Shown in pieces: positions 24,721 through 37,400 of a stretch of DNA of 64,000 nt. The notes beneath the pieces are model-generated. The model worked only from the letters and a program-made list of their open reading frames with translations, was not told the origin of the DNA and did no database searches. The stretch is from the NCBI GenBank assembly GCA_950295325.1, contig OX485803.1, forward strand, positions 64,183,554 through 64,247,553, in the 5' to 3' direction. Position 1 is the first letter of the stretch; every line of letters begins with the position of its first letter. Position numbers and translations under genes: made by a program. Source of the stretch: Polytrichum commune (Eukaryota; Streptophyta; Polytrichopsida; Polytrichales; Polytrichaceae).

Positions 24721-26010
24721 CATACCATTTAGGTCCCAAGGCTGATACTCCCCCAAAATTAGAAACTATGTGCGGCCAAACATAGGGTATTTTTTATTGA
24801 TCGTATCAAAAGATTTGAAGCAATTTAAAAAAAAAATAGGACCCACATATTATGTGATTTCGAGTTCAATATAATGTAGGTTGTTATATTTCCATGAAAT
24901 AGAACTTATATTATTTCTAAGCTACCATGGTATAAAAACTGCAAAGGGTTATAGTGTGTATCCCGATCCAACCCATAATGGATGATAATCACAAGGCTAA
25001 ATTGCATTGCAATAAATTAGTGGCTCCGCCTTTTGAGATGGTTTTTGAAAATGAGCCATGAATTGGCCTTGTTTGGGCAACTAACTAAAATTGACCGCGT
25101 GTGGATGATAATCATAGGGCATGGCACTCTTGCAACAAGTCATTTGTTGAATTATAATATACATACAGTACATGAAAATGACCAACCCAACCTTTCAAAG
25201 TAACTGAAAGGTACTGAAATACTGGAAGATTTCGCCGGGATTACTTATGCACTGAGCGCCATAACACTAAGGACTTTATAAAAATTCAAACACCATTCAT
25301 TATCATTCTCAACTCTTGACCTTTCCATAGAAATCACTTACATACTCGGGCCAACATTGAACAAAATACGATTCTCATAATCTCTTCACTAACTTTATTA
25401 CGCCAAACATAGTCCACACTACAACATGTTCGCGTCTCTCACTCAACTCTCACCCCCAAATGAACTCGCTATCTCCCCCTTTATTCATCTCGCCTCCAAG
25501 AACCGGCCCATGTGCATGAGGTCCAAGAACAAGGAGTGTTTCAAGAAGACTACTCACTCACACTACTCACTAACCTAACCACCAATGAACCATTGCTTGA
25601 TCATGCCTATAGTATGGGCATTTCGCCATGGCTTCTTGAGGCTCAGACGATCTACTAGTAATCTACTACCTATTAAATTTTCATGCATGACAGTCCACAG
25701 AATAACCACAATTAGAAAATTGAATGGGTCATTTAATTACTTGTCAATGAAGATAATTACCCCCCCCCCCCAAACAATTATATCCTTGCCGCACATGGTC
25801 CCCGTAAGTCACACTCATTGGCAACCCCTAGGATTACATCTAACGTGGACGAAAAATATTAAATAATAGCATAATCGAATTTCTATTGATGTTCTTAGTG
25901 TAATATTGATATTACGTTGGTCTCATATTTTTCAACCTGCAGTAAATCATGTTTTTATGAACTAAATTGATTATGTATTCTTGATTTTGAACATATGATA
26001 ATGTGGACCA
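24721..26010. other. AT-rich intergenic DNA
   Basis: A run of twelve C is at 25760-25771. Open frames are short and unrecognised. Confidence 0.5.
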
Positions 26011-26014
26011 ATAA

Positions 26015-26170
26015 ACGGGGACAACCAACCAATAATACATATGAACCGGTGGAGTTTGAGAAATAACTATTGCAACACCATAGCTAGTTGTGCAAAAATA
26101 ATTCCGCCAACAAAACCCCATACAAAACCGGAAATTATAAACCCAGTCAAACGAATAAGTGAATCATCAT
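26015..26170 (+). pseudogene. Fragment of the 57.2-kb ORF family
   Basis: GAACCGGTGGAGTTTGAGAA followed by ATAACTATTGCAACACC matches the open frame near 57311-57350 (GAACTGGTTGAGTTTGAGAA). Frame broken. Extent of homology beyond this core is uncertain. Confidence 0.35.
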
Positions 26171-26714
26171 ACATGTGGAAGAAGCTCTGCTAACCGAACC
26201 CGGCCACCGCAGGACCAAAATTGATTTGAATTTTGGAGGAAGACATGTTGCCTAATGGGCCTTCGTGGCCTAGCCATGGCTAGCCGTTTTACTGTGCAAG
26301 GAGAACATTTAGGTTAGAATGCGAGGGAAGCACGTCAACTAATGTTGATGAGTGGGATGTAGATCGGGGGGAGCATCACATTTCCTTCTTCAATGAGGAT
26401 TTTGTATAGGTTTGCATGGGGCTAGCTCGGTAAACAAAAATTGTTGAATGTTTTAGAGGATTCAAAACCCTCAATCCCGGATTAAGACCGGGTAACACCG
26501 GGACGCGGACGACGGAATGTAGGCCTTGCTAGTCTCTGAGATCACCCAACCCACTTCAACGCTAGCAACTGTGCTCCCATCCCTGTGTGACTTCGGGAAA
26601 ATGACTACATGGCCCCAACTATTAGGAGAGAGACGAAACTTCAAAAAAAAATTTAGCTAACAAATCTTATATATATATATATAATAAATAAAATTCAAGG
26701 TGCATGAACCAACT

Positions 26715-26885
26715 ATGGTGCTACGGTACTTAAAGTTGAAGGCTTCAAGAAAATAACCAATCATTTTAGAAGAATACGTGAAAAATATAGCTCAAATTAT
26801 GAAAGAAAACCCAAAAGACCACAACATGTATCCAGTCGGACTTGGAAACACTAGGATTTTGACCGATGATGCCTAAAAACATTCT
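26715..26885 (+). pseudogene. Decayed copy of the 57.2-kb ORF family
   Basis: GAAAATAACCAATCATTTTA, then GAAGAATACGTGAAAAATA, then AAAGAAAACCCAAAAGACC, align without gaps to the open frame from about 57355 to 57435; a stretch reading ITNHFRRI corresponds to ITDHFRRI there. The frame is lost further on. Confidence 0.5.
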
Positions 26886-27519
26886 CGGACACCGATGTGG
26901 GAAAAATTGGTGTGGGTCAAGACTAACTTACGTTGACCAAAATTGGTGTGCTACCCCAAAATTAGAGTGGGCCACACTAATAGATGTAGCTAGAGTAGTG
27001 TAGGTTGAGTTCGGAGTTGGGAGCATGGCATCTCATGTAATATGGAACAAATTTAACTTGAATTAAAATTGATTCCATATTCATTGATATGACTATCATA
27101 GACACCAGTACCACAAGCTAACAAAGTACCATCCCTTTGTGTTGCTGATGGACCAATACGTAAGCTATTAGCTCAGCCGGCCCCCTTATTTTTGCTTTCA
27201 AATGCTCAAAGAACATCAAAATGGCAACAATCATTGAAGTGATGAAGCCGCATGGGAATGATATCGCATATTGTCATCCAAATATGTTCACATTCCATTT
27301 ATTCAAGTATGCAATATCATGAAGAGGTTATGAATTTTTGAGATGTTTATGGTGATTTAATCCATGAAAAGAACGGAAGAATGTCCGATTTCTTATTTTA
27401 GGTTTTGCCATCGAACCTTCCCCCCCCCCCTAAAAAGAAGGGTTGAGCTCAACCAACACCAAAATTTATAACCACTCAAAGGGTTGGTTATAACGGACGG
27501 GCGGGGGGGGGGGGTATGT

Positions 27520-27870
27520 GCACATTTGATTTCACTCACAACATTTATTATTGGATCACATTAGGAATTGTCTTGAACCTGGTTACCAATTGTGAATCGC
27601 GCAAACTGTCGTTTCAAGTCTCATAGTCATACTTGACATGCAAAGTTGGAGGGGAGTCAGTTGCAAGATTTATCTCGCTTTGTAAGCGATTACATACACA
27701 GGCCCTCTCAATCATTCTAGCCACTGAACTTGAAACAATGTCCATATTTTGCACACATGATTTGATCTCATCGCAACACGTGTCTATCAGGTACCAAAGC
27801 CTTGCCACATACCACTCAACTTTGGGTGTTCGATTACAGAGAGTGACCACGTGAGGTCCACATGTTTTAT
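27520..27870 (+). repeat. Dispersed repeat family Y, copy 4
   Basis: Best-preserved order of the family words: TTACCAATTGTGAATCGCGC, TCGTTTCAAGTCTCATAGTC, GCCTTGCCACATACCACTCA and GTGACCACGTGAGGTCCACA. Confidence 0.5.
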
Positions 27871-29545
27871 AGGTTTGTTGTGCCTGTTACGACCACATGC
27901 ATTAACATTTGAAGATTGTCAAGTTTGAGCTTGCAAAGTTACAGAGGTTATTTGACAATCGAAGGTTCAAAGTTCTTGTTCGTTCACTCTGGAAACAAAT
28001 TGTGTGGGTCTCATCATTGGCTCTCGTCAATGAAATATGTATAATTCATGAACGTGGCTTTGGAATCTACAATCTTCATAGATTATGAGATGACATAACT
28101 AGGCCATGTGACCCCCCCCCCAACCTCCTCCCCTCGTCATTGCCACCTCATTGTGATTGATGAACCAATGTGGGTCCACATGTATGATCCCAAGTGTCAA
28201 TCTATGCACAATTGTGGGTCCGCTATGAGAGTTAGCTTGAAGAGGGGAGGTGCTTCTCACCACGCAACTACTTTTAGTGGATGGCTCTTTCAAGGTTGCC
28301 ATTGCGTCTACTCTTCCATTCATCCACGCCTCCAAGCTCGTTTGCTACTTTCATCTATTGCACGTAACGGAACTAGCCATGTGTTGCGTCCGAGGTAACT
28401 ACACTAAGACTATTTAACTAGTGGGGATGGGAGATCGATAACGTGGAACGGCAATTAGTGTGGGCCACAACTACCCTTGTTTTTATCTTGTATTTTAACA
28501 AGTCATGGATGGAAAGTGAGATCTTGACATGTGTCCACTTTTTTTTCTCTATCAAGATCGCATTGGTTATAAATCAACCTCTAATCTTATAGTCCCACTT
28601 TAAATGGGTTGGAGTATCCGTTCAATTCTTGAAATTAGAGTGACCCATGTAAAATCTTTAGGGGGGAAACATTGTATTATAGATAGACATTTGATATGAT
28701 GCACATCCTTTTAGAATTTGGGACTTATTTAAAAAAAATTGAAATTCATATTTGCTAGAAAATTGCATACTTTTATAGGCACGTGATTTAAGATATTAAA
28801 CATGATATGAGTTAATAAAAATGACTGATATATGGGAAATTTTGGTCCATAGCACCTAGCAAGGGGTGTGATGAAAACATGCCCCCTTCCACATTGTCAA
28901 TAAACTATTTCAACTAGGTTCCATTATACTAAATTGGGGTCTCGGGTCTTGGAGTAGGAGTTCATTGGAGAAATGAAGAGCCCCCTAATTGAGGAATTAA
29001 AAACCAATTCCCACCGTGATGATATCAACCTTGCTTAGCATGTTAGACTTGAGCCAATATGTATCTAAGGTAGACATTCCTAAAACAAACCCTAAGGATT
29101 TTGCATGTATTGGTTGATCCGATTGACATTTGATTCACATTGAACATTAAGGAGGGGTTGGTTTAAGAACCATGTGTGCCATTCCAACTTCAAATATTCA
29201 CATTTAATTTTAAGAGACTCTAAGATTGATAATTGTTTTTGCATGCTTATTCATTTCTTCTTATCTATGCAAAAAAGAAAAGAAATTCAAAGACTTTCGG
29301 GCCCCAAAATGGCCCTCAATCCTTAAATAAGTGGTTTAAGGGCCACTTACACCAAGCATAATGGAATTTTTTTGGAGTTACAAGGCTCGCATCAAAAAGA
29401 AGGAAAGTAAGAATATTGGTGTATTTACTTACGTGAGTTTGAGCCCGTTGGCCTAACCTTGTTCAAGAGTTCCCTTGGTACAAGGACGAGTATACTGGTT
29501 ATCTTGCAAGAGGTGGGCCTTGGATAAGGGTGTGGAGGTCAAGTA
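27871..29545. other. AT-rich intergenic DNA
   Basis: Contains a run of ten C at 28112-28121. Two overlapping open frames on opposite strands at 28099-28398 (78 and 96 codons) resemble nothing known to me. An isolated Harbinger-like terminus (TAAGGGCCACTTACACC) is at about 29338, with no matching partner found. Confidence 0.5.
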
Positions 29546-29549
29546 GGGG

Positions 29550-30345
29550 GGGAGGGGTCCTGGGGCTGTAATACCAACGTCTATTTGTTATCAAGTTATT
29601 GTTTGTGTTAGGACAAGGTGCTTGAGGTATTTAATGGTTATATGGTGTATGTTTTGCATGGTTTCTCTAATTGATGGTAAAGGTATGTATAGGTTTTTAA
29701 GTTCTTCAATATATGGTTTCTCTTACGCCTGAAGTTATTACTCTTAGTGGGTTGACTTTCCAACCTTGAGCGCGAATCTATTCAATTAGTGGGTTATATT
29801 TGTCTTCTTTTTTTTGGTTTGGATGGCTTGATTGATGTATCTATTGTGTGTGTAAGTAAAATTTGTATGGAGGGATCGGGCGGGATCGATGGTCCAGTTT
29901 GATCTACAGTGGCTCCTTAGATGTAGATGATGATGGGCGTAGTTTGGGTGGACATGTACATCTGGAGGTGTTGCATGTGCGTCGCAATATTCATGGTGGG
30001 ATAAAATTTCATGGGTATGCTATGTTTTGTACCTACATTAGTGAGTGTGTATTTCCTTGTGTGTATGCATGTTTTAATTAGGTTGCTTATTTGACGAACG
30101 GCTACATTGTGTCACGCTATTCAAAGTCCTTTTAGGACTTTGTTCTCACACATGGATAGGAGATGTGGCCACGTGTCTTTGTCATTGCTATGGCATAGCC
30201 TGCAATTGAGGTTTGTGTTTAGGTGGGGCCATACTAGGTTTTTCCTATGGTTTCCCATGTATTTTGTAAGGTTGAATTTGAAAATTTGTGTTATTTGGGC
30301 CTCTGTGGTGTGTGTGGATTTCCAGTAGTGGTTTTGGACGTAGAT
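29550..30345 (-). mobile_element. 5'-truncated LINE of the RNase H/zinc-finger family, copy 1
   Basis: On the minus strand the translation contains a reverse-transcriptase-type zinc finger, CRLCHSNDKDTWPHLLSMCE (about 30210-30145), followed by a block resembling IARHN and then FTLTNVGT-like text. A C-terminal block follows, with PLRVITSGVRE and ETMQNIHHITIKYLKHLVL in neighbouring frames (about 29750-29600). The same order of blocks occurs in the copy at 61.2-62.7 kb. Stops and frameshifts are frequent. Homology ceases near 30345, before any RNase H or reverse transcriptase, as expected of a 5'-truncated insertion. Confidence 0.75.
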
Positions 30346-31310
30346 TTCATGACCTTAAATATTTTGAAGTTGAATATTTTTTAGGTTCCTTGAATTCATT
30401 ATAAAATTGAGGGCATCATTACAAAAATTTGTTAAAAACAAAAAAAATCAAATTAATGTAATTTTATCATATTTTAACCAAAATTTAGACAATTATGTAT
30501 TCAATGTACTTACTTGAACACAAATTGCACCAACTTCTAAAACATGTAGACATTTCTTACAGAAAAAAACCTTGTCAACATAAATCGCTTGGCTTTGTAG
30601 ACCAATGTGTTAATTATGTATCAATTATGAGGTAAGTTACTCACATAAATTGATATTCCTTGAGTATCTAACCTTAATGGCTAACTTACACTCTACTAAT
30701 TTCCAAGTGTGGAGAAAAAATAAGTGTGAGATTAGCCACTTATGCTAATCGGTAAGGTCGAGGAGAAGAGGATGCACATCATGACAAAAACTAAAGTATT
30801 TCTTGCCCACATGGCTCAAGTGCAAACTTACTACACCGTTTACAATGTTTAGTGTCATGTACTTATTACCAATAAAAGTGGTTTTGTTGTTACAATGATA
30901 AAATGATAGAAAGTGAGTCGATAAGGATTACAAAAAAAAAGGATCAGATAAGGATAAGATAAAAGGTTCCATTTAAAAAGGACCACAATTTTATGGAATG
31001 GTAAAGATAGGAAGGATTAGGTTGAGACCGAGAGAGATTTAAGACGAGGAGAAATAACATATTGGTGTGACCAATTTTTGTGTGACGAATCTTGTTAGGT
31101 TACCTTCCTTTAATCAATGGTGTATGGATGTTGCCCAAGGATGTTTATGGAATGAAGTGTGGGATGACATCTCTAATCAATCGTGATTGAAGCGTGCATC
31201 ATTGGTGATGGTGTAACAAATACATTCTAAAGCTCTTATTGAGCTCTTGAAGTAGACTTACATGATGTGTTTATAATAGGGGGCATTCATTTAGGATAGT
31301 GAAAGTGATC
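30346..31310. other. AT-rich intergenic DNA
   Basis: No gene, repeat array or element end is recognised. Confidence 0.5.
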
Positions 31311-31313
31311 TTA

Positions 31314-31822
31314 GGGCTGCTTTACACCTAGAGGCCGGGCCAATTCCCCTTGAGACCGATTGCATGAAATTTCAGCCCCTTTTGGGTTGGAGGCCGGCCT
31401 CAACTACACATTATAATAATGTTATAATGGGGGGCAATTTTTCCATATGTAAAGGTCTTAGGGTCAAGAAGCTAGGCCGATTCAATAAATCTAGCATAGA
31501 GTTGTTCATATTTTCACATAATCCAATGGATATGGTTTGCTTTAAAATCATATTTTATTAAAAATAAGTTTTTTTTTTATTGAAATTTGACATTGGTCCC
31601 GAGGCCAAGAACTGGCCTTCCATTTTGGATGCACCCAATTCAATGAGCTCGGGCCATGTCATGTCATGCATTCTTTTATTAAAAGAATTCATACCACCAA
31701 ATCGGCCCGGCCTCTAGGTGTAAAGGGGTTGGGACTGATTTCAACCTTTTGGCCAATCACCAGTGAAGATTTCAAGCCTCTTACACAACAAATTGGCCCA
31801 GCCTCTAGGTGTAAAGCGGCCC
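31314..31822. mobile_element. PIF/Harbinger-like MITE, CCTAGAGGCC family, copy 1, 509 bp
   Basis: Inverted termini (GGGCTGCTTTACACCTAGAG on the left; complement of GCCTCTAGGTGTAAAGCGGC on the right) are flanked by TTA at 31311-31313 and 31823-31825. An internal third terminus-like word (GGCCTCTAGGTGTAAAGGGG) sits near 31707-31726. The copy at 53277-53791 matches along its length. No transposase is encoded. Confidence 0.93.
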
Positions 31823-31825
31823 TTA

Positions 31826-33257
31826 AAGTAGGAATGGATATCAAGAATGCATCACCGTGAAGTACCGAAATAATCTCAATCCAATGACGAGTTAGGTTAC
31901 ATAGAGTGGGACACAACCAAAGATCATGTTGAGCAGTAATAGATAAATTTAATTAAGCTGGGAAATTGCAAGATTGATTGGTAGTGAGATCTTTTGTGAT
32001 TCACCTACTGGACAATAACCAGTAGTTTGTGAATGCATAAAGATTGTAAGGATGCAAACCTACTAAACTTTGGCCTTTGTGGCTTCTGATTTATTCACTC
32101 ATTCTTTTCAAAACTTTACATAATAGTTTTATACCTTATCAAAACCTCACATATCAAATTTCATAGCTAGATGAGTTTTTCACAACCCATGATGAGTGTT
32201 TCCATCCAACTGACTTTGTAGTTTCAACACTGCCTCAAATATCTGGTTGCATTCATGTTCATATCTCCCAATTTATGAGTCATATACATTTAAGATTTTG
32301 ACACATTCTAGATCAAACATCTTGGGATGTACCCTTTAAGTTTCGCTCTCACACTCAAAGTATTCACGAAGAACCAAACACTAAAAGTTAGGCCACTTAG
32401 CTACCTTAGTTTATGGACCCCTTCACTTCAAGACTCGTTCTCCAGTAAAAAATTAAACCCTCCAAATTTGCATACGAGTTTTGTACCTCACCAAAAACAA
32501 ATTTCCAAATTTTACATATCAAAATCCCACTTTACACATGCACAATACACCAAAACAAATATCCAAAAAAAAAATTCCATCTTTATGGATCAATTGTAAA
32601 TGATTCAATCATTGTCTCTAGTGCCTATCTTCACTTCCCCAAGAAACCTTAGCACCCTTAAGTATTTTAAACACTTAGAAGCAGTTAGAAAATACTTACA
32701 CGCTAAAAATCCTCTAAGTCTTTAAATTCCAAGACTCAAATGCCCACATGAATGACCAAATACCTTCATTCCTCTTCCTTAAGTCCCACCCCTTTGACCC
32801 CTTTGGCCAATAGGAAGCGATTGGAGTTAGGGCACAAGGGATCCCTTGGCATCTAGGAATCAGATGTTGCCAACGCTTACCCCTAATTCACCTTAACCTA
32901 ACTTTAACAACTAGCCTACCCGATCAACAAACTAAAACCAGTCCGTGACTAACCACAACTAATTCATGAACTAATATTAATAATAAGACTAACATCGATC
33001 TAGTAACACACCAAGAGAAACAACTAACGCACATGAATGTCTATGTTTTAACCACTAACCGGTCCACATCACGACAACGGTAGTTGAGGTACTACCGGAA
33101 AAACGCCAAAGGGTGGTAGCCAAATTAATATCTTCATGTATTGTATAAGTACTTGGATGCAAAGGCTAGTTGTGGGATAATGCCAACTACTACGAACTGA
33201 CATCACTCATTAATAGTAAGGGCAACACCGGTGGTACAGATTATATCAATGGATAAG
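31826..33257. other. AT-rich intergenic DNA
   Basis: No gene is recognised. The open frame at 32327-32599 is Ser/Thr/Lys-rich, with no visible domain. Confidence 0.5.
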
Positions 33258-33267
33258 TGATGAAGTG

Positions 33268-33454
33268 TGGTCCGAGATGACCTTAAACTACCGGATGATG
33301 GTGGAGAGATACCCAAATCTCAAGGAAAAGGTTGGCGGTTCGAATCCCAGCTGTGAAATCTCCTCTCTACTTGACGGAAAACTTGCCAGGTGGTCAACCG
33401 CCTCCTGTGCTTTGGCGCTGGCCTGTCGGCCTTCTGTCTCAAATAAATAAATAA
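33268..33454 (+). mobile_element. SINE family A, copy 1, 187 bp, with target-site duplication
   Basis: A tRNA-like B box (GGTTCGAATCC, at 33338-33348) lies about 70 bp from the 5' end; the A box is less clear. The 3' end is a short AAATAAATAAAT tail. The 10-bp direct repeat TGATGAAGTG flanks the element at 33258-33267 and 33455-33464. A second copy is at 45137. The element is non-coding and would depend on a LINE for mobility. Confidence 0.88.
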
Positions 33455-33939
33455 TGATGAAGTGAAGCAACCCTATGACTACCGGAACAAGACATGGTAA
33501 TATTGAATTGGAGATAGCCCGGTATGGACTCATAGACAAAAGTAGATGGGGTAGAGGTGGTTTTGTACAATAATGTTGCCAAACCGGTAGCTAGATGAAA
33601 GGATGAGAAAAGGCGGTAGGACTTAGTACGGAACAACGTGATAGAGGTAAGTGTTCCCGGTATTGTATTAGAACCGGTAAGGATATGCTAGAAGAGAGTA
33701 GGGGTTTGTAAGAGTACCTAGTTTTACTAAGGTTAGAACAAAGCATTCTTTAACAATACTCTCTTGGCGAACAATCTGAACTAGATGCCTAAAGGTTTGG
33801 TAGTGTTGCGTCCATTATTTGTCAACATGATACTATTCGTTAACATAGATTTTTTCTGGAAGTGCATAACCAATTATGGTACTATATTGGGCGTTGCACA
33901 ATTGAAGTGCTTGAGATGATAGTTTTCTTATGCAACTGG

Positions 33940-34115
33940 AGGATATTAATGAGCATACTAATGGCGAGTGTCGTGTATTTGAATTTGAATGCGCAAATAC
34001 TATTGAGCATACTAATGACAAGTGTCATGTGTCTAAACTCTAGTATGCAAGATGAGGATATTATTGATTTTGAAGTGTCATGTGCCAAAATCAATGTCAA
34101 GTGTCATGTGTTGAC
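33940..34115 (+). repeat. Degenerate tandem repeat, ~54-bp unit
   Basis: GAGCATACTAATGGCGAGTG at 33951 is repeated as GAGCATACTAATGACAAGTG at 34005. A further shortened unit with AAGTGTCATGTG follows at about 34074. The array lies just before the Stowaway-like element. Confidence 0.6.
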
Positions 34116-34176
34116 ACTCATGGTTAACTTGTTGACCATTGTGCAACCTACACATAGACCTCGTAACTTGCAAGTA

Positions 34177-34462
34177 CTCCCTCCGTCCCAAAATGATTGT
34201 CCTACCTCCTGGATTTTTTGGTCCCGAAGTGATTGTTCGGTTCATCCACCCAGCTAGAAATTTGAGGCTCAAAGTCAAATATATTTGCGCCAAGCTTTCA
34301 TCATCAAGAAGGCTTTCGACACTCCAACGGTGGGAGGCGTTTCGGAATAGTTGATGTTTTTTTAATTTTGAGAGTCATACTTACAACCACTTGGTCAATG
34401 GTAAGCGGGCCTTAATCTCACCAAAGCCAGGAACACAAACAACCATTTTGGAACGGAGGGAG
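34177..34462. mobile_element. Stowaway-like (Tc1/mariner) MITE, 286 bp
   Basis: The ends carry the classic Stowaway terminus: CTCCCTCCGTCCCAAAATGA on the left and the complement of TTTTGGAACGGAGGGAG on the right. TA flanks it at 34175-34176 and 34463-34464. Non-coding. Confidence 0.95.
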
Positions 34463-34464
34463 TA

Positions 34465-37400
34465 TGTAAGTCTAACAGTGACCAAACCCACCTAGGTATA
34501 GATAGACATCAAACACCGAAACATTGGAGTGAGCTAACCCACTCAAAACTCCATTTCCTTCACTCGCCACAAACAACTATCCACGTGTCCACTTGCAAGT
34601 GACGCCGCTTCCCTCCCCGTGCTCCAAATTTCAAACTACCGCCAACCAACGGACGCCTTTTCTATCTCCGGCCTCTCGCGCCCCACTCAAATTTCAAAAA
34701 CAAAACAACTCACTCACCTCGAGATTCGGGACACCTACCTAGTAGAAGAAAAGTAGATAAATCATTCCTTTTTGACCTCAAGAGCAATTCGGAGGCCTTC
34801 ATGCTCTCGCCCTAAATTTTTACACCCTCGATCTAACCTTTCAACGTTATGATGAGTGAGCACGATCTCGCTCCCTTGAGGCTAGTAAACGCCGCGCCGC
34901 CGGCGAAGCTTGATTTGGTTATTTGAAAGCCCGGCCGAAAGTGTACGAGAATCATGGGCGGGGAATTGTTCCAAACAACAAGGGAACGGCAATCAATTCT
35001 CCCAATGAGTGGCCCAACTGTCGTACCCAACAAGTCCCCGAGTGTTGTGGAGGGAACTAGAAGGAAAGTGTATAGAATAATAACAACAATAACAATAATG
35101 AATAATAAACGGGACACCGGGCTACTCGTTCGCGCACGTACACACACACACACTCGGTGTATTGTTTGGAGAAAAGAAACAACTTTGAGGAGCGTTTGAC
35201 TTTGGTTACAACCGGCCACCCAAACATATAAAAAAAAGGAAACCCTAACGGCTATGTAGTAAAGTTATGGAGTAGCATGCAAGGGAGGGGGTGGGCGTGG
35301 GGGTTCTACCATATATATATATATTTCGTACCTACCTTGTTTACCGATTTGTAGAGTACTTCAACGTACCATTGTTGAGTAGCTAGATGATGGGTTTTTT
35401 TTTTTTTTTAAAGAAAGAGGCTTTGATTAGAAAATTAGGGTTGGGTATGGTTTCTTAGTGAAGGCTCCACATTGTTGTTCTCTCTCTTTAGTATGACATG
35501 TTTGAGAAACACAAAAGAAGTTGTGTTATCGAGGTACCGTCTTCTCATTGATATGACAAATGGCGTCAAGTTGTCGTATTGATGAGGGAAAACGGAAACA
35601 TACGTGATGTGAGCTTGAAATGTATATATACAACGAGTTTAAGCAATATGGTTGGTATGAAATAGTAACTTGTAGCTCCAGACAAATACAAATATTCTCA
35701 AGAACTCTTGAAATAGGAGTCCAAAGATCTCTAGTGTTGCCTAGCCAAGTTAGCAACTGTCGTCTTATCTGCATTTCCTACTAACTTTTGAAAACTAATG
35801 ATTTGATTAACACCAAAATATAAAGAGTTCTCTAATAAGAAACTAGACAACAATGATGCATGATGTTTAGCAAAGTCCTAGGCATGAGGCCACTCTAACC
35901 CTAACCATGTGCATTCTACACTAGTAATTCTAATTATCATTCATTTCCCAATGGTAAGTGAAGTTCCCAAGTAGTTCCCATAGTGAAAATGGATGTATTT
36001 TAGATATAGATAACATAAATGAAAGGAACTCTAGCATTGACTACCTCTTTAGTATGATAAAACATAGATTCTAAATGTTGCATTATCTAGTGTCATAGTC
36101 GTATAAGAGAGGGAGTTTTGAACTAAAAAGTTTGGTCTCGCAAAAATGTGTTGTAATATGCAGCGTGTCATATAAACGAGTGTTGTATTAACAAGGTCAG
36201 ACTCGTACACAACGAGTGTCATATCGTGAGTGTTCCCCATAAATGAGGGATTTTTAAATTAGAGGAGAGTTATGCTTGCCTGATACACGGAACACAACCA
36301 AAGAGTTGAGTCGTGTCAAGAATGCAATAGGCAAGGAAGGAGGGTTCTACCGTATATAGTGTTGTGCCTAACTCACTTACCAACTTGGAGAGTATCGCAA
36401 TGAGTGAGGAGTGGGTTCCCAATCATATGTATTTTTGTACATGTATGGGTGTATACAATTGGGAGTTTCATTATTTGTGTGTGTGTGTGTGTGTGGAGGG
36501 GGGGGGGGCACAACATATATAGCGCACCAAAATGAGTGCACAAAAAATTCACATCACATGTGCGAAGGAGGTGGCTATTTTATTGTAGAAACCCAAAAGT
36601 ACACATGGGCTTCAAAAAGCCTCTTCAATGCTCTCGGATGTAAGTCCCTTGATGGGCACATAACTAGACTATTGTGAACTATAGACGGAACTAAACGATT
36701 ATGAAGCCTCAAGGGTGAACCCAACCAGGCTGTTATGAAGCCAAGTGGATAAGAGCGGATTAGTGGCAATCTAGTTAACTACTTGAAATCCCTAGTGGTA
36801 ATCTTGCCTAACTACTTTTAACTCATGTTATCTCTTCTTGTCTTGGATATCTTACTCTTATTCTATCTTATCTTAGCTTGTTAGCCAACTTGTTAGCTCC
36901 AAAAAGATTACCCCCCCCCCCCCCCCGCCCACCAATCACATTGGTAGACAACTACTTATGTCCACCTCATCCGCCCCCCACTAGTGTGCCCAAACACTCC
37001 TCATATACTGAACTACATGACATTCAATGGGGTGGCTGAAAAAACAAGTACATATATATTATAGGTACGTAAGAACTCCCTCCCTCGCCCGTTACATCTT
37101 CAACATCCAAGGCAAAAGCATCCAATTCCGTCAGTGATCTCAATTCAACACCTATTTTGCCTCCAAAGTGAGAAATTTGTGTACTTCAACATGGACATTC
37201 ATCGTATTTTCCTAAGGACTAAAAATTGTAGCTCAAGATTTGACATGGTTGATGGAGACAAAATGGCAACAAGCAACAATAGCCAGTTGGTGGGGGGGGG
37301 GGGGGGACTATGTGACTAGGAATAGTCAAATGAGGTTTTGGACTTTGAACATCTTTACATAATTAAGACATGTTTAGATTCATGTGAAAGCTGAAAACAT

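Noticed and set aside
34833-35219. 128-codon open frame with a hydrophobic stretch, minus strand
   Set aside because: The hydrophobic part arises from AT-rich simple sequence and the CA repeat; no known family.
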